DNA of 64,000 nucleotides from Aquarana catesbeiana (Eukaryota; Chordata; Amphibia; Anura; Ranidae), in the NCBI RefSeq assembly GCF_042186555.1, contig NC_133328.1:351880281-351944280 (forward strand), in the 5' to 3' direction. The notes below the pieces were generated by a model. The model searched no databases. It worked only from the letters and a program-made list of their open reading frames with translations, and had not been told where the DNA came from. The position numbers and the translations under genes are program-made. Each line of letters begins with the position of its first letter. Positions within the stretch are counted from its first letter, which is position 1. Of this stretch, positions 1 to 11,235 are shown piece by piece.

Positions 1-314
1 CAGCGTCCAGATGTGTAAACAGCTGCTGAGTGTGCTCTCCTTACACAGAATCTAGTTTGCATTTAATTCTAGTTACTAACCCATCTAGACAACAAACTTA
101 TTTTAAGAGAAGTAGGCCAGAAAAAAATGTATTGAACTCCATCTGGACAAAACATGGTGTTTTATTGGCCGAACGAACAATGTTTCCTACGAACAAATAA
201 TGTGTCCATGAACATGAAAGTTGCCATTTTAAACTGTACAACAGTAAAGAAAAGCACATGGAGCAGCACGAACATAAGAAAAATAAAGAATAGGAACACA
301 GGACAACTACTTAC

Positions 315-660
315 TTTTTTGCAGCACTCTCCTGATCCTTCTATACTGATCGTTCTCCCTTAATTTGAGGTCCGACCACCGCTTCCTCAGTTGATCCTTG
401 GATCGCTGTACCCCAAAATTCCTGTGCAGACTCTTCACAACTTTCACCATGATCTTGGCTTTTCTGACATTGGAGGCGGGGTAAGGTCCATACTTCCCGT
501 CATAGTCGGCCCTCTTCAATATGTCCACCATCTCCACCATCTCTACAAAGACCATATTTGATGCCTTAAATCTCCTCTGGGATCGTGACGTTTCTGGCTC
601 TGGCCTTTCCTTCTCCTCCTCGTTGCTGCTATTAGCACGCACCTGTTGTGTCTCCGTCAT
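315..660 (-). pseudogene. Harbinger Myb/SANT-like DNA-binding protein, exon 1 (copy A)
   Basis: This is the first coding exon of the accessory DNA-binding protein of Harbinger elements. In that family the Myb-like partner helps import the transposase and binds subterminal DNA. The start is taken at the ATG (660) opening MTETQQVRAN, because the longer reading begins at a GTG. A charged Ser/Glu-rich leader is followed by a SANT-like helical domain (about residues 35-115) with spaced aromatic and basic residues, including RKRWSDLKLRENDQ. The exon ends at a consensus donor, gtaagt, read on the minus strand. Exons 2 and 3 would lie to the left of the window. The exon has no lesion, but the gene is incomplete here and its element is inactive in the full copy. 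Confidence 0.75.
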
Positions 661-830
661 GATGTTCTTCCCCACTGCGCCGAATGATAAGGGGCCGGGA
701 ATAGACTAGAAAGAACGTCAGGGGAAGGTGGAGTTTCACGCATGCGCAGTGTATATAAAGCGTAACACGCGTGCGTCGTACGTACGATCTGTGATCGGAG
801 GAGGGAGCATCGAAAGTGCCGATCGTGATA
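661..830. promoter_or_regulatory. Divergent promoter region between Myb-like and MADF genes (copy A)
   Basis: The minus-strand Myb-like ATG and the plus-strand MADF transcription unit face away from each other across this stretch. A TATA-like box (tatataaag, 752-760) sits upstream of a candidate 5' UTR exon that ends at a GAAG/gtaaca donor near 836. The matching acceptor, gtattgcag, precedes the MADF ATG at 946. The arrangement is seen directly; promoter function is inferred. Confidence 0.5.
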
Positions 831-945
831 ACGAAGGTAACATTTAAACTTGGGCCTATACTGCTTATAGATTGAGGCCTATATTTGGACAAGATTAGGA
901 GACTTTAACCTGACATTACGGTTTGTTTTGTGTATTGCAGATAAA

Positions 946-2151
946 ATGGATGGCTTCAATGACCACAACTTCCTTCCCCTGTTCATAGATAAATACAGGG
1001 AGCTGCCCTGTCTGTGGCAGGTCAAACACCCACATTATAATCATAAACAAAAGAGGCAGGCAGCCCTGGATAAACTGCTGGAGTTGGTGAAGCTGGTGGT
1101 CCCCACGGCAACCATCCCCTATTTAAAAGCCAAAATTGGTGGCCTGGGGAGCACTTATCTTAGGTCCTGGATTCCCAGAGATCAGGAGCTGCAGCAGATG
1201 ACGTTTGTGTCCCCAGGCTGTGGTACTATGAGAGACTTCGATTTCTGACAGACCAGACTGAAGTCAGGGAAACCCTTCCTTCCACTCTTCCTTCCACCCT
1301 CCCTTCCACCCCAACTGAGGCTTCCGATGTCCAACCTGGGACTTCCAGCCAGGAAGAAGTGGAGGAGCCCAGCTTGAGCCAGGTATAGCATTGTTCTACA
1401 GATTTATGGTCAATAAATAAATGATGTTTACTAGATGTTATTATTGATCACTAATTGCTGATTTAATAAAGTGTTTTACATATCAATAGACAGTAGTGGG
1501 CAAAAATAATTGGGACAAGAATGAAAAATGCTAGCCTCAGAATGATAGTCTTTTATATTTGTTAACATTCAATTTGCAACAGTCATGAGCTGAAAATTGT
1601 GTGTGATTGATGAAGAAAAAACTAAAACTATGTCCCTTTTTCATACACAGGAAGACCTCAGCCAGGAGGAGGCTGTGGAATGTGGCACACAGGAGGAGGC
1701 GGGGTTAGTGGCAGCCAGGAGGTGGCTGGGGTAAGTGACAGCCAGGAGGAGGCAGGGGTAAGTGTCAGCCAGGAGGTGGCCTGGCCCAGTAGGAGCCTCA
1801 CAGAGTCGCAGGTCCCTCCCCTCCGCCTTCCAAACAAAAGACCCAGGAAGGGAAGTAATGTGGAGGAGTCAGCGCTCTGGCTGATTCAGGAGGCTTCTGC
1901 ATCCCTCAGAGCCACCCCCACTCGTGAAGAGGCCTTTGCCTGCATGACTGCCACCAAACTGAAGGGCATGCAGGAGGGCCAATGCCTCATGTGTGAGGAC
2001 ATCCTTTATAAAACATTAACCAAGGGGGTTGAGGGGCGAAATCACACCCTATACACACCTATGTGAGTTACATCATCCTCCTCCTCCTGCCACACCTCCA
2101 ACACCACAGACACAGCCTGGAAGGAAGCATGTAAGGAAGACAAGAAAGTGA
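946..2151 (+). pseudogene. MADF-domain protein gene of Harbinger (copy A, broken)
   Basis: This is a two-exon coding gene (946-1382 and 1651-2151) with a 5' UTR intron. Exon 1 encodes an N-terminal MADF (Myb/SANT-like) domain: an FIDKYRELPCLW motif followed by a basic helix region (YNHKQKRQAALDKL). Exon 2 encodes an acidic Gln/Ser/Glu-rich region with short repeats (SQEVAGVSDSQEEAG) and a basic C-terminus. Splice signals are visible: donor CCAG/gtatag at 1382 and acceptor tacacag/GAAG at 1651. A one-base frame disruption near 1218 cuts the exon 1 frame after the MADF domain, and the same lesion is in copy B. Copy A also has private frameshifts near 1705 (a missing G) and 2030 (an extra T). 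MADF proteins bind DNA; here the protein probably served the transposon. Confidence 0.7.
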
Positions 2152-3135
2152 TAGTCTGGGTTCAGTCTGGTCTGACAAAAGATGCAGGCTCTTGTATGAC
2201 CACAGCTTGGGGACATGTATGTCATCTGCTGCTGTTCATAATCTCTTGGACTTCTGGACCAGATTGTACTCCCTTATATATGGACTCCTCAGGCCACCAA
2301 TTTTGCAGAAAAATAATTGATGTGTGCCCTGGGGGCCAAAGGCTTCACCAATTTCTGCTGTTTCTCCAGCGTTGCCTCCATCTTTCTTTGGTTATGACCC
2401 CTTAATAAATTTTTGGTTTGTTTTATTATACTCGCCGGTACATTTTAAAATTACAATGTGAAATTAACAAGAGACACCAACACCAAGCAACCTCCTTGAG
2501 ATTAAATAATACAAGATAATAATCGTGTTGTGGTAACTTGACACACAAAACACACCCAAAACTATTCTGGAGTTAAAACAAATATATACAAAAAATAACA
2601 GGAGATCAGGATTTCAAAAAAAAAAAAACAAAAAAAAAAAATCTAAAAACATCCAAAAATGTAATTCTTTTTGGGAGATGTGACAAATAAAAATATTATT
2701 TTCATGAAATCACGATAAATAATAAAGAAAGAAGTTTGTGAGAAGTCTGTGTGAATATGAGCAGCAAAACAACTTCATTCTTCTAGCATTATAAAGAAGA
2801 AGAGAGTGCGCTGCATTAAACAATTTAAAACATTGCAGCGTGACAAAAGTGCTATATCTATTACGAACGCTAATTTCACCAGACCGAGCAGTTCTGTCTC
2901 GGAATTTATTCTAAGCATGCGTGGCACTTTGTGCGTCTGAATTGTCCACACAGGGTTGGAATTGATGCAAACGGATTTTGTTGTCGGAAAATTTTATAGC
3001 CTGCTCTCAAACTTTGTGTGTCAGAAATTCCGATGGAAAAAGTCCGATGGACCCCACACAAGGTCGGAATTTCCGACAACAAGCTCCGATCGCACATTTT
3101 CCGTTGGAAAATCCAACCGTGTGTACAGGGCATTA

Positions 3136-3277
3136 CAGTGAATGGAAATAGAAAAGTTTGAATTATAAAACCACACGTGATTCACTTTCAAGAAAAGCCA
3201 GCAAGATGGATAACACTGTCTAATTCCCTTGTCTAAAGTGATTGTAAACCCTCACCTTGTAAAACAACCCATTCAGT
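3136..3277. other. Short non-coding spacer
   Basis: This is AT-rich sequence between the Harbinger end and the TTAA-flanked MITE, shared with 27861-28002. I see no gene or motif in it. Confidence 0.5.
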
Positions 3278-4013
3278 TTAATCACATTCTGCCTGGCCTA
3301 TAGCAGAATGATGGCTGAGCGGGGGATCAGCTATCTTGACTGGGCGTCATATGTGACGTCCAGCAGGACAATCCGCTCGTGAGCGCCAATCAGTGATGCG
3401 GTGTGTCGCTCTGACACACCGCATCTCCGATCTCAGTAAAGAGCCTATGATGTAAGCTCTTTACCATGTAATTAGCTGTGACCAATCACAACTGATCATA
3501 GTGATAACTAGTAAGTGCTGGTAATCGGCTTTCCTCAGTTCATGCTGACAAGGCGCGAGCAGAGGAGAGCCGATCAGTGAATCTCCTGACAGGGGGGTCT
3601 GCACTGATAATCAGTGCATTGATTATTAGTGCAGCCCCCCATCAGCGATGCCCACAACAGATGCCAAACAGTGCCCATCACAGATGCCAATCAGTGCTCA
3701 TCAGTAATGCCCATCAGTACTGCCTATCAGTGGCCATCAGTGCCACCTATCAGTGTTGCATATTAGTGCCTCCTCATCAGTGTCCATCAGTGCACATCAG
3801 TGCCACCCCATCAGTGCCCATCAGTGAAGGAGAAAATGTACTTATTTACAAAATTTTATAACAGAAACAAAGAAAAACTTAAAAAAAAAAAAAAAAACTT
3901 TTTAATTTGCTTAGTAAAAAAATTAAAAACCCAGTGGTGATCAAATACCACCAAAAGAAATCTCTATCTCTGGGTAGGAAGGGGGTAAAAGTGCCCAGTA
4001 TTGAAGTGGTTAA
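3278..4013. mobile_element. piggyBac-like MITE with TTAA target sites (copy A)
   Basis: A TTAA at 3278-3281 begins the element. In copy B the inner side reads CCAC; here it has mutated to TCAC. The other end is GTGG followed by TTAA (4010-4013). TTAA target duplications and short CCAC termini fit the piggyBac superfamily. There is no transposase. The interior has a degenerate decamer array (catcagtgcc-type units, about 3645-3835) and a poly(A) tract near 3880. The same element sits at the same site in copy B, so it predates the segmental duplication. Confidence 0.65.
3645..3835. repeat. Degenerate decamer repeat (catcagtgcc)
   Basis: Ten-base units such as catcagtgcc, catcagtaatgcc and catcagtgcacatcagtg are repeated with variable spacers inside the MITE. 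Open frames across it are repeat artefacts. Confidence 0.6.
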
Positions 4014-4357
4014 AATAGAAATGAAAGGCAAAACATTTGTATGTAGATATAAAAACATTATTAATACCTTGTTTCACTTTTTTTTATAAGTGATCACATT
4101 CCCTATGTTCTCAGCATAAGAGCTAGGTGAGGAGAGACAGCAGCACATTGATCTTCACAGTGAATGGCTGTGCAGGGGAGGGGTGTCAGGATGAGTCTGA
4201 TCATTGGAGGAAAGCAGGCTCAGTTCCCAGCACAGTTAGAGAACAGGCTATGGTGTGCTTTCCTGCTTAGTGTAGTCAGTTTTTAATAGGAAAGCAGTGG
4301 GACTGGCAGGAACACCATGGATTCCACTCAAGAGAAGCAATACATAGAGAACAGGAT
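4014..4357. other. Unclassified non-coding repeat
   Basis: There is no convincing coding signal. The sequence is shared with 28754-29097 in copy B. It is probably an old interspersed repeat flanking the L1 3' end. Confidence 0.45.
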
Positions 4358-6618
4358 AGTTTTTTTGGTAAAAAGTTTTATTATGAGTAAATATCATTGT
4401 ACAAACGATAAAAAAGGCATGTGCAAAAGCGCAAAGTAATATACCCTGTTGGCATCAGAGAATAAACAATATGAAATGTTGCTATAGAGCTTAACACTGC
4501 AATAAGTAATCATACAACAGAACCTCATAATGCATGGAAGAAAACTGAACCTCAAAGCTGCAAATTATTAAATTGTTTGCAGAACAAAAAAGAGTGGAAA
4601 TGAAAGCCATGAATGGAACAAAGAGAAAGATAAAGGAGGAGATGGGAGGAGGGGAAAAGAGGGGAGAGAGGGGGCAAAGGGGGCTCAGAATCTCCCATAA
4701 GCCAGGCAGTATATTGGGGCTTAACAGTGAAAAAAGGATATACTATATCCCCAAAAGGTTCAGTTAGGGCTCCAATAAAGATTGGTCAAAGTTAGGAGAC
4801 AAGAAGTGATCAACCCAAGGTTGTCAGATACTAAGGTATTTCGGCACACAATCAAGTAGGGTAGCTGCAATTTTACTGTGTAGTATTAATTGTGTTATTC
4901 TATTCTTAGTTTCAAGGAGATATAATTTTGACGTCTTCTAAGCTTTAGCAATGTTTTTCTTGGAAGCTGTAGTCATGTACAGGAGCAATTTAAATTGCAG
5001 GGATGTCAGGTCCGGTGGATGTTTATTCTATAACGCTATGGAGGGATCAGTCCAGAGTGAAATATCAAAGAGAATGGATCACATTCAAAACACTTCGGCC
5101 CAGTATGAAGGTACAAGTCCAGCAGATATGAAGGTGTGTACCATCTTCCGCACAACCCCTGAAACAGCTCAGAGAGTGGAAGAAGGGAGTATTTTGAAAA
5201 TTCTAGCAGGAACTAAATACCATCTGGTTAAAAACTTATAGTTAGTTTCCAACCCTAGGGTATTGATAACAGAGGATTTAGTATATTGCCAACTATTCAT
5301 CCTATCTTTTGGTTCTAACAGGACATCAAGAACAGTAGCCCAACGAGAAGCATAGGCGAGAGGTGTAGAGCTTAGTGTAGTGAGTATAAATTTTAGAGAA
5401 CAGACCAGGAGTTCGAGAGTCAGCGGAGTATATATGTTTAAAGAATATTTGAGAATGCAAGATCTGTTTGATTGATGTATAGCAAGAAGTGTTTTATTTA
5501 AAGATAAAACAACTCCAAACTGGGAAGTCAGTATTTCTCTTGCAAAGCTGCAAATAAAAAGAGGAGACTGTAACCAAGTGACCCAGACAGTGAAGCCCTA
5601 ACGATTTCCAGTTGTGGAAGGAGGTTGGAGCCACTCAAGCAGTATAGAAGTTGGAATGGTTCAAAAAGGATAATAATGGGTTATGCGGGGACTGCAAGCG
5701 ACAAGGATTTTTCAAACGATCTCATAAAGCTAAGTAGTAAAATGTAATAGAATTGGAGATTGACTTGCATTATTTAGGACAAAGCCAGAAGAGATCTATA
5801 ATAACCAACGGATTGCAATCTACTGCTTCTAAACTAATCCATAATGGGAGTTCCTTAACTGTGTGGTATTGTGCAAAATGTGCTAATTTGGCTGCCTGGT
5901 AGCATTTGGTAAAATTGGGGAGGCCAAGACCACCCTGTAACTTAGAGTGTATGAGGGCCAACCTAGGCAGTCGTGGTCTAACCTAACCACATATATAGGC
6001 ATTAACCCATCGATGGGGGATACATAAATAGAAAGGAGGCACTGTTACAGGAAGTACTCAAAAAGATACAGAATTTTAGGTAGGAGTGTCATTTTGACTC
6101 CATTATGCTACCAAGCAGGAAACCTGCAAAGACGACCAATGAGACATAAAGCATGTTAAAATGAGCAAGCATTGATGGATAATTCACATGGAACAATGAA
6201 AAGCGGTGTGAAGTCAATTTAATGCCCAAATAAGTGAGGGCATGTATATTCCATTTGAAGGAAAATGAGGATTGTAATTGAGAAATATCCTGAGGAGAAA
6301 TGGCAATATTTAGAGTCAGCTACTTCTGCTGGTTCACCTCCAAGTCTGATATTGAAGTAAAGCGTTTCAAAGTTCGGAACAAGTTAGGCGTCATTGTAAG
6401 GAGGAGTGGTGAAAAACAGTAGAATGTCATTTCGCAAATAAACATAAATTATGCTGATAACCGATGCCTCCTATAACAGTGTTGGAGCGAATCAATGCAG
6501 CAAGAGGCTCTTGAGCCAAGGCAAGGAGGAGTGGAGACAGAGGGCAACCCTCTCTCATCCCCTGAGAAACAGTGAATGGATCTGACTTATAACCTGCATA
6601 CTTAATAGACATGTGCAA
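4358..6618 (-). pseudogene. Old L1-clade LINE fragment, 3' part (L1-5, copy A)
   Basis: This is the minus-strand 3' portion of a decayed L1 ORF2. At 6427-6618 the translation retains reverse-transcriptase motif 4 ([13 protein letters not shown]). At 5770-5961 it retains the downstream conserved L1 segment GGLGLPNFTKCYQAA. The spacing of the two motifs fits an L1 ORF2. The frame is full of stops and shifts between them. The 3' end lies near 4358, where a T-rich stretch on the plus strand marks the poly(A) side. The remaining 1.4 kb is decayed ORF2 C-terminus and 3' UTR. This is a relic that predates the segmental duplication. Confidence 0.75.
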
Positions 6619-9437
6619 TTCATTTCAGTCCAAATACAAATTCGGACACATTTTTGGTTATTCAGGGATTCAGATGTATCTAAATCTCTGACTTAAATAG
6701 TAACAAGTTTAGTTAAAATGTGTTAATATTTATTTTGTTTATTCGTTTTCTAATGGATTCCAACTTTTCAGAATGATTAGAATTTGGATAGGTCAAAAAA
6801 CGATCGACCAATTCAAATTCTGTGTGAAGAATAGCTGGTTGGTAAGCAGCGGGCCGGGAAGCCGGCTGCTCGCGTCCTTAACAACCAATGACTCATCATC
6901 GGTCAGCTGGCTTCCCTAATGACAGATGAATGGGAAAAAAACAATGCCGAAATAGAAAAATGTAAACAAAATGGGATGGGGTCAACCCCCAAAAACCATA
7001 ATATACCCTTATCCAAGCATGCAGCCTGGCAGGTCAGGAAAGGGGGGGGACCAGTGAGTGCCCCCCTCCTGAATCATACAAAGCCACATGCCCTTTGTAT
7101 GGGGGGTGGGTGCTTTGGGGCAGGGGGGCTCTGCTCCCCGCTACCCTGAAGCACCTTGTCCCCATGTTGATGGGGATAAGGGCCTCATCCTCACAACCAT
7201 GGCCATTGGTTTTGGGGGTCTGCGGGCAGGGGGCTTATCGCAATCTAACAAGGGGCCCCCCAGGTCCTGCCCCCAAATGTGAATGAGTATGGGGTACATA
7301 GTACCACCACAAATTCACCAAAAAAAGTGTAAAAAAGTAAGAAAAACACAGAAACAGTTTTTGACAATTCCTTTATTAAAAAATAAAAAATAATGCCCCC
7401 TCATGTTAATCCATTGTCAATCACATCACCCGCCACACCCGAAAAAAAATTTGCTTCCGCTGACATAGAGGTCATCTGCCCAATGCAGGCTCCTCTGTCT
7501 GATGGTTCTTTTATAGGGAAGGGCGGGGGCACCTGGCAATGTCACTGGTGTTACCGCCCCCTCATGACGTTGCCGACCCCATATGCACCAGTCCCTGGCG
7601 TCGCAAAGGGGGAGGTGTACCAGGTGACGTGGACAGGTGGCTCCGCCCTTCCCTATAAAAGGATTTTACAATATTTGTTCAATTATCTGAAAATAATTTA
7701 TTTCCATACTTTTTTTGTGTTTGTCCTATCTATCCACTGTATCTATTGAGCCATTTCTAGCATAAGAGTAAAAAATATTATTTGATTTTTACCCAGTGTG
7801 TGCTGTGACTATTAATAAAGCTCACTTTTCTTGCTGACCTGCTATAATTGCATGTCATTTCCTTAAATGGTGTGTTGATTATTGCAGTTGATTTAGCTGC
7901 AGTGTATTGCAGTTATGTGTATGTATGTATTTTCTGTGGCACCAAAAACATATACATCTATATAGTTTTAACTCAATAGAACAATATAAAATTAAGAAAC
8001 CATTTGAAGTTACTTATTAAAAACAGGAAGGAACACATAATTTACACTGTATCTTAGTAAGAAGGTATTCATAGTTGGATATTAAAAAGTAATGTGGGTG
8101 CAGGTAAGGGGACAAATAGAAAAAAAAACACTTTTCACTTCATCATATCCTGCATTAAAAGTGAAGGCATTGTACAGAATATTTGAAGGCACACGTCCCC
8201 ACTCTCTACATCAAGGTTTTTTAACCGGGGTCCTGCTGCACCCTGGGGTGCTGCAAAGAGTCCCCAGGGGTAGCGTGGTAAAATGACACAAACCCCTGTA
8301 CTGTCCAATTGTGAAAGGGCTACTGCATTAAGTTAATGGAGAGCACATCCCATTCCTCCTCCCGCCTCTCTCTTTCTTCTATGCTATTATCTGTATTTTT
8401 CCTGCAAAAGTTAAAGCTGTCTAAGCTGCCCACCCATATCATATCGGTTGCTAAAGGAAGGTCGGCAGCCCGCACAGCTTTCAGATTTGCCAGCAATATA
8501 CAGACAACAGCATAGAGAGAGGAGAAAGCCGGGAGAAGGAACAGGATGTGCTCTCCCTTATCTCTGTACATAGAACTTAACACAGTAACCCTTTCATGGT
8601 CGGACTGTGCAGGGCATTGTGTAATTTTTCTGCAGTAAGGGCAAAGAGGGAGGGGGATTTGTGTTTGAAGGGGGGGTTGCACTAGCAGGCGGGGGGGGGG
8701 GTATTTACAACCTACTGACCACATAACATCACACATAAACTAGATTTATGAGTTTTTCACACTAGGTACAGTGCAATAAAACGTGTAAAATCATGTATTT
8801 TCCCAAACCACATAAAAGTACATTGCCTTTTCCAGTTGCGCACGGGTGCCATTTGTTTTTAATGGCAAACCCACTTATCCACCAATTGCATGTTTGTTTG
8901 CTCCCACTAAAACACATGGTATCACAGTACCATGTATTTTGGTGGGGCTCACCTTAAAAAAAAAATCACGCCCACAGCAGACCCGTTTACATAAAGCATT
9001 ATTTGACTATTAATATTGGGGCCTTTTACATATACGTAAAAACATTACATAATGTACTTTTCATGTCGTTTTCACTTACGTTAACACTGTATTAGCTGAC
9101 TTGGCATTCCATGAAACTTTACATTAAAAACAGGGACAATGACATGGTCTGTCTACCCAATATGTTCTTGATTCCGAGAGAGAATGTTTATTTGCATATT
9201 GAAAATGGAATTTCTATATAGGTAGCGATGAAGTTTCTAAGTACAAAATGTATGTATATGATATTCTCTTCAAAAAAAGGGGGAAGAGAAGGCCCATGAA
9301 GGGCGTATAAAAAGATAGAAACTTGAGGCTCCACTGAAGCTGGAGGGCAGGTCTTGCAAGAGAAATGTAATATTGCAAGCGTATAGTAAAAGATCCTTTT
9401 GAACGTGAGGAGTAGAAATTCAAGAATTAATGTGATG
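6619..9437. repeat. Block of unclassified interspersed repeats (copy A)
   Basis: This is a patchwork of non-coding repeats matching 34198-36375 and 37002-37995 of copy B. It includes an A+T-rich piece (6620-6840), a G/C-run-rich piece (7020-7280) and a segment with a GC box next to a TATA-like ctataaaagg (about 7640-7662), which may be a relic promoter of a mobile element. A poly(G) run lies near 8690-8701. The small open frames here have no recognisable domain and are treated as chance. Confidence 0.5.
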
Positions 9438-9441
9438 TTAA
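9438..9441. other. Empty TTAA site (pre-insertion allele of the piggyBac element in copy B)
   Basis: Copy A reads gatgTTAAccagagctc without interruption. Both B-lineage copies read gatgTTAAccacttgccgac at the matching positions (32119 and 37996). Copy A therefore preserves the unoccupied target. Confidence 0.8.
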
Positions 9442-10402
9442 CCAGAGCTCTGAAGAAGCTAATAATTTAGCGAAACATGTAAGCATCAAGATTACATGGT
9501 ATCCGTGAGGAGGACGTCTGTTTGGTCACCTATCAGTCCAGCCAAATTACTCTTTCCACCCCGCTCTACATTCCATTTGGTCCGCTAGTTAACATCAGAG
9601 CCTGACTATTGCAGCTAATACTATCAGTGACATCCATGCAGCACCAGTGAGGACTAAGACTTTCCTAACAGCTGATCAGGGCATCTACCCGGAACGTAGG
9701 AAACCGCTTTGCTATCCATGAATGGGATCTCCCTTGCAGTGGCTGTGATGGTAAACCATTGATCGTGATGATCCCGTCTAGATGTCAGTAACTGTAAGCT
9801 TCCCTCTACTATTTGATACCATGAGCTGTACGGTGTTCCGCTCCTGCTGCTGGTAAAGCCAGTTTCATTCTTTTTGTTAACATCACACAAGTGCTACATT
9901 CAACTTGATACGTTGTCTCAACTTAGGGTGATTTCTAACTATTGTGTGCACACATCTAAACATAGAAGCTGTCTCTGTCACAAGTTAGCGCTACGGAAAC
10001 CACAAGGAACTCTTGGACCACACCTGTACTATTTAGAACCCTTATCTTTATTCCTGGAGGAAAAATATTCATGAACAATCGTACTTCATCACAAGACCAA
10101 ACCAGTCACTTATACGTGACACTATCCCAGGTTATTAGAGTTTTACATCTGCAAGCCTTATCGATCTGGCGATCGATTGAGATCTGTATGTGTGTGTGTG
10201 TGTGAGAGAGAGAGATATGTGAGGTGACAACTGAAAGATGGTGGCCACCGATGTCCTCTTGAGACCTTAGGTCTTTTTAATATGTGTTGATAATAGGGAT
10301 ATATTCTTAATATTGCATTTGTATTTAGATCTGTTGTAATAATATTTTTGGATAGTCTCAATAAAAGATTAATATTTTCACCACCGGTTTGTCCTCATAG
10401 AA
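9442..10402. other. Unclassified non-coding sequence with a GT/GA microsatellite
   Basis: No coding feature is recognised. A (GT)n tract followed by (GA)n lies at about 10183-10216. The corresponding copy B sequence is not in the window, because B is occupied by the piggyBac-anchored nest from this point on. Confidence 0.5.
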
Positions 10403-11235
10403 GAGTTGCTTTGTGATTTCTCAGTAATTTGTTGTTAAAAAAGAAGTTACGCCAATGTCAACTTGTGGATGTATGGAGGATACAACACTATGAATCAAGA
10501 GACTACACTTTTTACTCCCCCGTCCATGCGACGTACTCTAGATTGGACTTCTTCCTCATGGAGCATTGTCTCCTTGAGGAGATCGAGGGTACAGATATTG
10601 GCACGATGACCTTCTCTGACCATGCACCCATAAGTTTACAGTTGAAAATAGGTAAACGTAAAAATTGGGGGAATAGTTGTAGACTAGATGAGGACCTTCT
10701 CCACGATAGAACAATTGATAAACGAATCAAAGAGGAGCTGGAATTCTATTTTAAAATGAATAGGCCGGGTAAAACATCAGAAGCTATTGTCTGGGAGGCC
10801 CATAAGGCATATATTAGAGGTATCTTAATAATGGTGGGCTCTGAGATAAAGAGAAGAAAGGAGAAAGATAAACTAGTCCTGAAAAAAGAAATCCATGATC
10901 TTGAACAACTACATAAGAAAACAGGGGTAAGGAGGTCTTGGTGGGTCTTTTAAGGAGGATGGAGGCTATGCGGGACCTAATTGAACAAGAAACCCGAAAA
11001 CTATTTAACCTTGTAAAAAAAAAGAAAGATATATAGGCGGCAATAGACCTGGTAGATTCCTGGCAAAGGCTCTGAGAAAAAAGAAAAACTCCAATTATAT
11101 TGATAAAATAAAAACTAGGACAGGAGACATTAGTTATAAAGATAAAGACATTGCAACAATTTTCCAAGATTATTACGGGGGGCTGTACGCTATCAATAAA
11201 AACGATACCCAGGAGGGGAGGAAACAAAAACGAGA
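10403..11235 (+). repeat. Left copy of the 833-bp duplication flanking L1-1 (L1-2 ORF2 fragment)
   Basis: This encodes part of an L1 ORF2: the C-terminal half of the AP endonuclease (QLVDVWRIQH, YSRLDFF and SDHAP motifs) and the linker that follows. The same sequence recurs after L1-1 at 15209-15595 and continues at 18373-18819 once the foldback element is removed. Only a few differences are visible, for example a one-base deletion near 10925 in this copy. It is best read as a very long target-site duplication of L1-1. Confidence 0.8.

Larger units (their letters stand above)
1..3132. mobile_element. PIF/Harbinger transposon, right part (copy A)
   Basis: This is the right-hand part of a Harbinger element; the left part lies upstream of the window. 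It matches 24674-27857 almost base for base, with scattered substitutions and a 51-bp gap in A relative to B near 2434. It holds exon 1 of the Myb/SANT-like gene (minus) and the MADF-type gene (plus). The right terminus reads ccgtgtgtacagggca and is followed by TTA (3133-3135), as at the right end of the complete copy. The 700 bp before the terminus are AT-rich, and the last 250 bp are rich in short motifs such as ttccgacaac that recur inverted at the left end of the complete copy. Confidence 0.88.

Noticed and set aside
3645..3835. Spaced-repeat array resembling CRISPR
   Set aside because: The units are short, degenerate and irregularly spaced, without unique spacers, inside a eukaryotic MITE.
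8320..8736. 138-codon minus-strand open frame, also at 35896-36312
   Set aside because: It is conserved between copies only because the segment is duplicated. It has no domain and lies in a repeat block.
11151..11235. ATG at 11151 as the native start of the L1-1 protein
   Set aside because: The first ~28 codons are L1-2 sequence in a foreign frame, joined by the insertion.
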